Assembly (NCBI GenBank): GCA_009787485.1
Contig: WQWP01000121.1
Location: forward strand, 1-6,729
Direction of reading: 5' to 3'
Origin: Lentimicrobiaceae bacterium
GTDB taxonomy: Bacteria; Bacteroidota; Bacteroidia; Bacteroidales; WCHB1-69
Length of the DNA: 6,729 nucleotides
The notes beneath the pieces are model-generated. The model saw only the letters and a list, made by a program, of their open reading frames with translations, had not been told where the DNA came from and did no database searches. Below are positions 1 to 5,342 of the stretch, piece after piece. The position numbers and the translations under genes are program-made. The first letter of the stretch is position 1. Every line of letters starts with the position of its first letter.

Positions 1-77
1 AAATCAATGAAGCATAAACCGATCGTTTTAATTTTTATATTTTCGCCAAAAAAATTATTCACTAAAAAATAAATATT

Positions 78-818
78 ATGAATTTAGATTTATCAAAACT
101 TGAAGGAAAATCTTTTGAGAAAAAACTAGAAGTGTGGGCAGAGGAAGTAGCCACAAAGTGCCACGACTATGCGCTAAAAAATGATGTGGATTTTTATGTA
201 TTTCAATCATCTTTACCAGAAAAACCTAACCCCGATTTACTCATTGTTGGCATAAATCCGGGAGGACATGTAAGTTATAAGGAGAAAATGAAAGAAAAAG
301 GGAAAGAAAAACGAACTTGGCAAGATTTAGCACAGGGTTTTAATACCTATTCCCGTAAACCGTATTGGGAAACCTCAAACGCAAATAATTATGTAATGCG
401 AAGAGCTTTGGTCGGAACGCACGATTATGACAATGTACCGTCAAATGGAAATTGTATTTTTTTCAATGAAAAACTTTTCAATATTTTAGACAATGCTGTT
501 ATTATGAATATGTACTATTTTAATACGAAAAAAGAAAGCGACATTGAAAAAATGTGCCAAGAAGATGAATTGAAATATTGTAAAGAAAAAACACTTGAGC
601 TTATTGAAATGTTGAATCCGAAAAATATTTTATTTTTTACTACATCGGGAAAAAACCTCTTTTTAATGGAAGTTAAAAAAATCAAAAACATTGGTTCTTT
701 TGTAAAATCGGGCGAATTAGAAGGCAGAACTGTTTATGCAATACCACATCCTTCTGGTTGGCGTTGGAAAGAAGGAAATAGAGTAAAAACAGGCGAAATG
801 TTAGACAAAGTTTTGTAA
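78..818 (+). CDS. Uracil-DNA glycosylase superfamily protein (UDG-like fold)
   Basis: This 246-residue protein is probably a base-excision enzyme or a nucleic-acid binding relative of one. Two motifs place it in the UDG superfamily: GINPGG at residues 58-63, matching motif A of the MUG/TDG-like branch (GINPG, whose Asn activates water), and HPSG at 224-227, matching the C-terminal DNA-intercalation motif. Between them a hydrophobic strand (about 140-149, ending NMYYFN) and another at 183-190 fit the alpha/beta core. The Lys/Glu-rich stretch at 68-80 just after motif A is an unusual charged insertion. The ATG lies in an A/T-rich leader with no Shine-Dalgarno sequence. A weak -7-like element (TATTTTCG, 38-45) is the only promoter hint. 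It is the first gene of a tight set with the membrane and SprT-like genes. The superfamily call is good, but substrate and activity are unknown. It is not clearly the UdgX/TIGR03914 type, which carries a different motif A. Confidence 0.75.
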   Translation: MNLDLSKLEGKSFEKKLEVWAEEVATKCHDYALKNDVDFYVFQSSLPEKPNPDLLIVGINPGGHVSYKEKMKEKGKEKRTWQDLAQGFNTYSRKPYWETSNANNYVMRRALVGTHDYDNVPSNGNCIFFNEKLFNILDNAVIMNMYYFNTKKESDIEKMCQEDELKYCKEKTLELIEMLNPKNILFFTTSGKNLFLMEVKKIKNIGSFVKSGELEGRTVYAIPHPSGWRWKEGNRVKTGEMLDKVL

Positions 819-829
819 GCAATAGCATA

Positions 830-1366
830 ATGAAAACCTTTAAATGCTGGCTCATCGCCAATTTTGAGATATTTATGCTACTGCTTACGGCAATTACAGG
901 CAGTATTATCTTTTGGGGGTTTTCAGGAATAGGAGAAGAAACAGCCTTCTCTGCATATTGCAGTATATTGCTTGTATTATTGCTGACCATTCCCACCAAA
1001 CGGGGCGCTGTGCAGCTTGGAAAATACATACTTATGCTCGGCGGTATGATTCTTTTGACGTGGGGAATAAGAAACCAAGGTTGGATAGACGATGTTGCAG
1101 ATAAAGAGCTGTTTAACCGCTTTATTACATGGTTTTGGAGTGTTTTTTCTATTGCTACTGCCATAAGCGCTTGGCTGGCTTATTATACTTATGTCAATAT
1201 AGATGAGGTGGTTTCGCTCCGTATGTTGTACAGAAACAGCGAGGTAAGCCTTTTTGAATTTTCTTTGCTTTATACATTGGACAGGTTTTGCAGTATTACG
1301 CTTTCAATTGTTGCCTGTGCATTGCAACTTATCTTTCTTATTTTCTCAATACGCCTAAATTTATAA
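830..1366 (+). CDS. Hypothetical membrane protein, about five transmembrane helices
   Basis: I do not recognise the family. The 178-residue product is strongly hydrophobic, with predicted membrane segments at about residues 10-31, 42-54, 66-80, 98-120 and 153-174. A polar loop (81-97) precedes the fourth helix, and a longer polar loop (122-150) containing NIDEVVSLR precedes the last. There is no signal peptidase site, and no catalytic motif is visible. The start codon lies 11 bp after the stop of the UDG-like gene, and the stop is followed after 2 bp by the SprT-like ATG, so the three genes are almost certainly co-transcribed and may be translationally coupled. One sampled 60-bp line in the gene (961-1020) is about 50% GC against about 28% in a line of the UDG-like gene, so the cassette is not uniform in composition. 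It could be a membrane anchor, sensor or effector partner of its soluble neighbours, but nothing in the sequence proves that. Confidence 0.75.
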   Translation: MKTFKCWLIANFEIFMLLLTAITGSIIFWGFSGIGEETAFSAYCSILLVLLLTIPTKRGAVQLGKYILMLGGMILLTWGIRNQGWIDDVADKELFNRFITWFWSVFSIATAISAWLAYYTYVNIDEVVSLRMLYRNSEVSLFEFSLLYTLDRFCSITLSIVACALQLIFLIFSIRLNL

Positions 1367-1368
1367 AT

Positions 1369-2052
1369 ATGGATACAACAAGTTGCGTTATATTTCTCAA
1401 ATCATATAAACAAGACATATTGGGAAAGGATATTAAAGAAATTGAAAAAAATGATTATAATTTGCGAGCTGCCTTAATTCCATTTCTTCCTGAAAATGCG
1501 CTTGATGAAGTGGTGGCAATGCTTCAAAAATACTCGATTCATTTGCATATAGTGCCTTGTATATCCATAAGAAGGTGTCCCCCACGAGGTTTGTTTTCCT
1601 ATGGTTATTCTAGTCCACATTCAATTTATATCAAAAATGACTTGGACAAGGACACTTTTTTACAAGTATTTTTGCACGAATACGCGCATTTGTTAACGCA
1701 CCTAAGTTTTCCACATTCGGGTTCTCATAATTATGAATTCTATTTTTGTTTCTGTAAACTAATTCGTGAATTCTTCCAAAAAAAAATTATTTCAGAAGAT
1801 TCGTCCTATTTCAACTTTAAAGGCTCACTTTTCCTTAATAATAGGAGTCACAATGAAATTCTCGCTTTGGTTTCAGGTGCATTCTATCTAAAAACAATAC
1901 GAGTAGATAGTCAATTTGAATACAACAAAGAATCTTTTGTGCGAGGCAAGGGACAACAAGGAAAAATCCGCTGTGTAAAACTGTCTGACAATATGATATT
2001 TAGATTAGAGCCGGATACACAGGTTGAGCCGATATTAGATTTGATATGGTAA
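1369..2052 (+). CDS. SprT-like zinc metallopeptidase
   Basis: This 227-residue protein has the SprT-like/gluzincin signature HEYAH at residues 103-107 (two zinc His and the catalytic Glu). It is followed by HNYEF at 120-124, which corresponds to the HGxEF motif giving the third zinc ligand, H120. The SprT fold is shared with Spartan/Wss1-type DNA-protein crosslink proteases. The usual C-terminal zinc ribbon is absent: only C202 is present in that region. Instead residues 180-222 form a short beta-rich tail with an F...FVRGKGQQGKIRC pattern, as in other SprT-like proteins lacking the ribbon. The frame stays open 27 codons upstream to 1288, but that extension overlaps the end of the membrane protein gene, and the ATG at 1369 sits 2 bp after its stop, so 1369 is preferred. 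A decayed reading frame begins at the 3' end. A role in clearing protein from DNA is inferred from fold and context. Confidence 0.8.
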   Translation: MDTTSCVIFLKSYKQDILGKDIKEIEKNDYNLRAALIPFLPENALDEVVAMLQKYSIHLHIVPCISIRRCPPRGLFSYGYSSPHSIYIKNDLDKDTFLQVFLHEYAHLLTHLSFPHSGSHNYEFYFCFCKLIREFFQKKIISEDSSYFNFKGSLFLNNRSHNEILALVSGAFYLKTIRVDSQFEYNKESFVRGKGQQGKIRCVKLSDNMIFRLEPDTQVEPILDLIW

Positions 2053-2380
2053 AGAATTGTTTGAAAAACAGATAGGACTAAATACTAAAAAAGGTATTGA
2101 AAGAGGAGTGGCGGTCGCCATTTTGGCTTCGGGCTTATCTACGCTCCAATTCGGACAAATGTGCTTGGCAGGAAAAAAAGTTGTTGGACAGGACATCGGA
2201 ACTTGACCGAAAAACACCGTTATCGGACAGGTTCGTGGGAAGGCTGCTACTGCCCACAACAAGCGGTTTTATGAGATGTCGGCAATTCTTCCAAAATACC
2301 ATTTGGAAAGTTACAACGAACTTTTAAAACGTATTTGTGTAATTGAAAAATTTAATGTAATTTCGCAACGAAAATATTAA
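2045..2380 (+). pseudogene. Decayed gene fragment, one frame broken by a single TGA
   Basis: One forward frame runs from just after a TGA at 2042-2044 to the TAA at 2378-2380. It is interrupted only by a TGA at 2204-2206. The upstream part (53 codons) includes KGIERGVAVAILASGL and GKKVVGQDIGT. The downstream part (57 codons) includes IGQVRGKAATAHNKRF, YEMSAILPKYHLESY and LLKRICVIEKFN. Both halves look like genuine protein, and a one-base change would join them, so this is best read as the 3' end of a gene with a nonsense mutation. No start codon precedes it in frame, and its first codons overlap the last codons of the SprT-like gene, so the 5' part is missing. GC over 2101-2280 is 50% by count, well above the neighbouring lines. 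The hydrophobic stretch GVAVAILASGLSTLQFG could be a buried helix. I do not recognise the family. Short ORFs in other frames here are shadows. Confidence 0.6.
2334..2365 (+). promoter_or_regulatory. Candidate Bacteroidota promoter for the 46-residue ORF
   Basis: TTTG at 2334-2337 is followed after 20 bp by TAATTTCG at 2358-2365. This matches the Bacteroidota -33 TTTG / -7 TAnnTTTG arrangement with one mismatch in the -7 box. A transcript would start near 2372, about 19 nt before the ATG at 2391. The element lies inside the 3' end of the decayed reading frame. No good promoter is visible between 2532 and 2617, so it may also serve alkC. The call is pattern-based only. Confidence 0.35.
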
Positions 2381-2390
2381 CACATGAATT

Positions 2391-2531
2391 ATGGAATCAA
2401 CAATTGACCAATTGCGGGAAATTAGAGATAAAATGAGTGCAGAAACTCAAAACATGAATTTTGAGGAATTGAAAAGATATGTTGAATATCAATTACAAAA
2501 CTCAATGTACTCTAAAACAGTTTGGATCTAA
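2391..2531 (+). CDS. Small hypothetical protein, 46 residues
   Basis: This is a 46-residue acidic, helical small protein beginning MESTIDQLREIRDKMS and ending YSKTVWI. Its middle, MNFEELKRYVEYQLQN (22-37), is amphipathic. The amino-acid pattern looks like a genuine short Bacteroidota protein: two helices, Glu/Lys rich, with an aromatic tail. A candidate promoter sits just upstream. An ATG at 2384 in another frame terminates after seven codons, so 2391 is the likely start. After the stop, another frame reads LDLKEFKQLKNSN before a TAA at about 2563, so a frameshifted, longer ancestor is possible. No function can be assigned. Small acidic proteins of this kind are sometimes regulators or antitoxins, but no toxin partner is visible beside it. 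The remaining 2532-2617 holds only AT-rich DNA and an eight-codon peptide frame. Confidence 0.45.
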   Translation: MESTIDQLREIRDKMSAETQNMNFEELKRYVEYQLQNSMYSKTVWI

Positions 2532-2617
2532 AAGAATTCAAACAATTGAAAAACAGTAATATATAAAAATTAGACAAAATGGGTGAAATAATTACAGCTA
2601 AATAAAAGAATATACCC

Positions 2618-3703
2618 ATGGCAGATTTATTAAAAAACATGTTAAATTACGACTCGCTTCGCAAGTTTGCGTTGGTTATTCAATCATCTTATAACCAATT
2701 TCAGGTAGATGAATTTATAACATCGATAATGGACGAAACGTGGGACGATTTAGAGTTAATGGCTCGAGGTCGCAAGGTTAGCACAACCTTGGGAGAGTAT
2801 CTGCCTAAAGATTACAAAGAAGCCATTGACATTGTTGACAAAGTGATTGCGAAATGCGAAGGCTTTCCACGATTTTGTTTTACCGGCTTTGTTGAAATAT
2901 ACGGACAAGATGAAAAAGATTGGGACATATCAATCAATGCCATGGAAAAATATACGCAATATGCGTCTTTTGAATTTACAGTAAGACCGTTTATCATTAA
3001 ACATGAAAAACGTATGATGGCGCAGATGTATGCCTGGTCTAAACATGAAAATGAACATGTTCGCAGGCTTTCCAGCGAAGGCTGCCGTCCTGCTTTGCCA
3101 TGGGGGCAGGCTTTAAATAAATATAAAAACGATCCAACGCCTGTTCTGCCCATATTGGAACAACTAAAAACCGACCCGTCGCTGTATGTGCGAAAGAGTG
3201 TTGCCAATAATTTGAACGACATTTCCAAAACACACCCTGATTTAGTTGTAAAACTCGCAAAAGAGTGGTATGGTAAAAATGAGCACACCAATTGGATCGT
3301 AAAGCATGGCTGTAGAACGCTGCTCAAAAAAGGTAATCGTGAGGCGCTTGCTATTTTTGGATGCGATGACGTTGCTTCTGTAGATGTTAATAATTTTACT
3401 TTGGGAACAAAATCTATCTCGATAGGGGAGGAAATCGCTTTTTCATTTGTAGTTTCAGCAAAGGAAGCAACAAAAGTAAGATTAGAATATGGAATTGATT
3501 ATGTGAAATCTAACGGGAAAAGAAACAGAAAGATTTTTAAAATATCAGAAGTTTCATTGAAAGAAAACGAGAAGAAGTCTTACACGAAAAAACATTCTTT
3601 TGCAGATGTAAGTACAAGGAAGCACTATCCCGGAACCCATTCAATTACGCTTATTGTCAATGGTGTGGAGCGAGGCACGCTGGATTTTGAATTATTAAAA
3701 TAA
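2618..3703 (+). CDS. alkC: DNA alkylation-repair glycosylase AlkC, with C-terminal Ig-like domain
   Basis: This 361-residue protein belongs to the AlkC/AlkD HEAT-like repeat superfamily of DNA glycosylases, which excise alkylated bases (for AlkC, N3-methyladenine and N3-methylcytosine) without base flipping. The most diagnostic block is at residues 144-163: ENEHVRRLSSEGCRPALPWG. It is followed by the HEAT-type repeat DPSLYVRKSVANNLNDISK at 186-204. Acidic residues E119, E154 and D201 sit where, from memory, the Pseudomonas AlkC active-site acids lie (E121, E156, D203). Residues about 256-361 lack repeats and look like the beta-sandwich Ig-like domain reported to be needed for activity in such AlkC proteins. 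The length fits a full-length two-domain AlkC. The ATG at 2618 follows an A-rich leader. The TAA is separated by one base from the stop of the converging minus-strand gene, leaving no room for an intergenic terminator. Confidence 0.88.
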   Translation: MADLLKNMLNYDSLRKFALVIQSSYNQFQVDEFITSIMDETWDDLELMARGRKVSTTLGEYLPKDYKEAIDIVDKVIAKCEGFPRFCFTGFVEIYGQDEKDWDISINAMEKYTQYASFEFTVRPFIIKHEKRMMAQMYAWSKHENEHVRRLSSEGCRPALPWGQALNKYKNDPTPVLPILEQLKTDPSLYVRKSVANNLNDISKTHPDLVVKLAKEWYGKNEHTNWIVKHGCRTLLKKGNREALAIFGCDDVASVDVNNFTLGTKSISIGEEIAFSFVVSAKEATKVRLEYGIDYVKSNGKRNRKIFKISEVSLKENEKKSYTKKHSFADVSTRKHYPGTHSITLIVNGVERGTLDFELLK

Positions 3704-3704
3704 A

Positions 3705-4502
3705 TTAACCGCCCTGTTTCTCCGTCAAATACTTCCAAAATCTCTTAGGCATAAACTGCCGCTGCAACCGCAAATTTTTCCGCTCTTTAATGGATATGGA
3801 GCGCAAATAGTGCCGCCACCCGCTTTGAAAGTACAACTCATTTTCGGCAAGTGCTTCGCGATGCAGTTTGCCGGTTTGAAGATTTATTTTTAAATCTTCA
3901 AAATGAATAACTTCTGTTTTGTGCAAATTGTAATACAATGCGTATTTGCGTTTTATGTCGTAAATGATCCATTGTTGGTCGGCAAAACGGTCTTCAAAAT
4001 GATCGGCAACCATAGGCAATACATCAAACAAAGGCTTGATTGCCGCAAAATAGAATCCATCTGCCGTTTTTTGGAAACGTACGAATTGCCGCATCCTTTC
4101 CGCTTCCCGTTGCACTTTCCTGAATATTTTAGATAATTCCAACACATCGGGATCCGCAAAATTCAACTCTATAGATTTGGGAGCCTTAAAAGATTTGCAG
4201 ATATAATTGAACTCCAACATCTCTATTCCCTCTAATTCCGATAACCAACAAGTAAACAGCATTTGAACAGCAGATTCTGAAATTTTTTTCCGCAACCCGG
4301 CTACCACGCGGTTGGCTTTCTGTTCATCGGTTACTACATGGTAGTTTTCTGTAAAAAGAACAGAAACTTCCTGTTTGAAAATCTGTTGCGGGAATTGCTT
4401 TCTGTCGAATGCGTCAAAAACACAAGTCAGGAGTCCCTCAAAAGAGCCGTCGTAGGTAAAGGATAGTTCCGGTTGTATTCTATATATTTCCTTTTCTGCC
4501 AT
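3705..4502 (-). CDS. TIGR03915-like probable DNA metabolism protein (DUF4130)
   Basis: This 265-residue protein belongs to the family encoded next to a radical SAM/HhH protein and annotated as probable DNA metabolism protein. Recognisable blocks, in order, are TYDGSFEGLLTCVFDAF (16-32), the central REAERMRQFVRF with DGFYFAAIKP (132-157), PMVADHFEDRFADQQWIIYD (163-182), and a C-terminal GWRHYLRSISIKERKN with MPKRFWKYL (228-259). In many bacteria the family carries a C-terminal UDG-like domain (TIGR03914). Here the protein ends right after the MPKRFW motif, so it is the short, unfused form. Its ATG lies 3 bp after the stop of the four-helix-bundle gene, so the two are expected to be translated from one mRNA. 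Its stop lies 1 bp from the converging alkC stop. The biochemical role is unknown, and a part in DNA modification or repair is inferred from its constant partnership. Confidence 0.85.
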   Translation of the reverse strand: MAEKEIYRIQPELSFTYDGSFEGLLTCVFDAFDRKQFPQQIFKQEVSVLFTENYHVVTDEQKANRVVAGLRKKISESAVQMLFTCWLSELEGIEMLEFNYICKSFKAPKSIELNFADPDVLELSKIFRKVQREAERMRQFVRFQKTADGFYFAAIKPLFDVLPMVADHFEDRFADQQWIIYDIKRKYALYYNLHKTEVIHFEDLKINLQTGKLHREALAENELYFQSGWRHYLRSISIKERKNLRLQRQFMPKRFWKYLTEKQGG

Positions 4503-4505
4503 TTC

Positions 4506-5240
4506 TTATTTATTTACAATACCTTTGCACTCCGGATAATTACTGCAACCCCAAAACTCTTTGCCGGCATTCCTCCCAGAAGTCGCTTTGCGCAAATACA
4601 TTACACACCCACATATTGGACAACTCGGCGCATCTGAGTTTTGCATTTTGGCATTAACTCTAATTTGCGTTAACGTCTCCCTGAAACCACCATCTTGCTC
4701 AAATTCATTTACTTGTTGCGAAATTTGCTTAGAAAGCATAAAAATACAGCGCATTAGCAAAATCAACAAGCAGTTTGCAACAATAACGTCGTCATCAGAC
4801 AAAAGCCATTTTTCAAATTTTTTCTGTTGATTTAAAATGTGAACGCAAGAATCATGCATCCAATCGGTTCCGTAAAGGGGTTTATCAAAACGAATTTGCA
4901 GTATTTTTTTTGCTTCTTCCGAATCTCTATGCCAAGGCACAAGCCCTTTTCGTAACAGCCACTTTTCGTAATCGCTTGACAATTCGTCTAAACTCGCTTT
5001 GGCAACATCTGTCAGTTTCATTTCGGTTTCTTTGGAAGTTCCCGCACGCGCCGAACCTTCAACAATGTTTGCTTTTCCTGAACGAGCCGCTTGCGTCATT
5101 TGACTGTACTGTCTGCCGGTTGGATCAAGTTTTCTTGTGAGAAACTTCTCGCAAAAAACATCTGTGCCAAGTTGAATAATGCAAGCCATTACCCAAGAGT
5201 CCAATCTTCTGTAGCCTGCTGTTGTGTTTAGTGTTGCCAT
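4506..5240 (-). CDS. Four-helix-bundle protein with suffix domain and topoisomerase-type C4 zinc finger
   Basis: This 244-residue protein starts with an S23/IVS-type four-helix-bundle region. The characteristic block AARSGKANIVEGSARAGTS is at residues 51-69, followed by helices around 73-96. The middle (about 97-200) matches what I know as the four-helix-bundle suffix domain, including LYGTDWMHDSCVHILNQQ (122-139) and a hydrophobic helix at about 152-169. The C-terminus is a topoisomerase-like C4 zinc finger: CPIC at 207-210, then FWGCSNYPECKG with C232 and C238, expected to bind single-stranded nucleic acid. The ATG at 5240 follows an A-rich leader, and just upstream lies a 9-bp tandem repeat. 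The gene sits between the radical SAM gene and the TIGR03915-like gene, 3 bp from the latter. Its function is unknown. Nucleic-acid binding by the zinc finger is the safest statement. Confidence 0.85.
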   Translation of the reverse strand: MATLNTTAGYRRLDSWVMACIIQLGTDVFCEKFLTRKLDPTGRQYSQMTQAARSGKANIVEGSARAGTSKETEMKLTDVAKASLDELSSDYEKWLLRKGLVPWHRDSEEAKKILQIRFDKPLYGTDWMHDSCVHILNQQKKFEKWLLSDDDVIVANCLLILLMRCIFMLSKQISQQVNEFEQDGGFRETLTQIRVNAKMQNSDAPSCPICGCVMYLRKATSGRNAGKEFWGCSNYPECKGIVNK

Positions 5241-5250
5241 GTTTGTCAGT

Positions 5251-5270
5251 TTTTTTTTATTTTATTTTAT
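5251..5270 (-). repeat. A-rich leader with a 5-bp microsatellite
   Basis: On the plus strand this is eight T followed by A and further TTTTA units, giving three tandem TTTTA copies at 5255-5269. On the coding strand of the four-helix-bundle gene it forms an A-rich stretch ending 10 bp before the ATG. Bacteroidota often use A-rich leaders in place of a Shine-Dalgarno sequence. The repeat could slip and alter the spacing, but that is inference. Confidence 0.6.
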
Positions 5271-5315
5271 CGAATTATTCGAGTATTACGAATTATTTGA
5301 ATTGTTCGAATTATT
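5271..5315. repeat. 9-bp tandem repeat, five units, upstream of the four-helix-bundle gene
   Basis: On the plus strand the units are CGAATTATT, CGAGTATTA, CGAATTATT, TGAATTGTT and CGAATTATT. The first, third and fifth are identical and the second and fourth are diverged, giving an 18-bp super-period. CGAATTATTCG at 5271-5281 is also a perfect inverted repeat with a one-base centre. The array lies between the radical SAM stop and the four-helix-bundle ATG, in the presumed 5' leader of the latter. Confidence 0.8.
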
Positions 5316-5317
5316 TT

Positions 5318-5325
5318 GAAAATTA
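5318..5325 (-). promoter_or_regulatory. Weak -7-like element upstream of the four-helix-bundle gene
   Basis: On the minus strand this reads TAATTTTC, which differs from TAnnTTTG only at the last base. It lies just upstream of the 9-bp repeats, so a start near 5311 would place the repeats at the very 5' end of the transcript. No convincing -33 TTTG is found at the right distance, so the four-helix-bundle gene may simply be read through from the radical SAM gene. Confidence 0.2.
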
Positions 5326-5342
5326 TTGATTACACATAACAT

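Noticed and set aside
1..72. Short frame open to the left edge, ending TAA at 70-72 (ATG at 7)
   Set aside because: The 21-residue Lys/Phe/Ile-rich peptide is what AT-rich intergenic DNA gives by chance; a gene tail ending at 15-17 in another frame is equally possible.
1288..1368. N-terminal extension of the SprT-like frame
   Set aside because: It overlaps the coding 3' end of the membrane protein, is Cys/Tyr rich, and an ATG lies 2 bp after the upstream stop.
2204..2206. TGA as selenocysteine or a recoded codon
   Set aside because: No selenocysteine-type context or following stem-loop is evident, and the flanking genes use the standard code.
2035..2262. Minus-strand frame opposite the decayed gene
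   Set aside because: It is open only because the plus-strand remnant is GC-rich; the Pro/Phe/Cys-rich peptide looks like an antisense shadow.
2812..3327. 171-codon minus-strand frame inside alkC
   Set aside because: It lies antisense to a well-supported gene and is Ser/Cys-rich with no domain-like pattern.
5271..5315. CRISPR array
   Set aside because: Units are 9 bp and contiguous, with no spacers.
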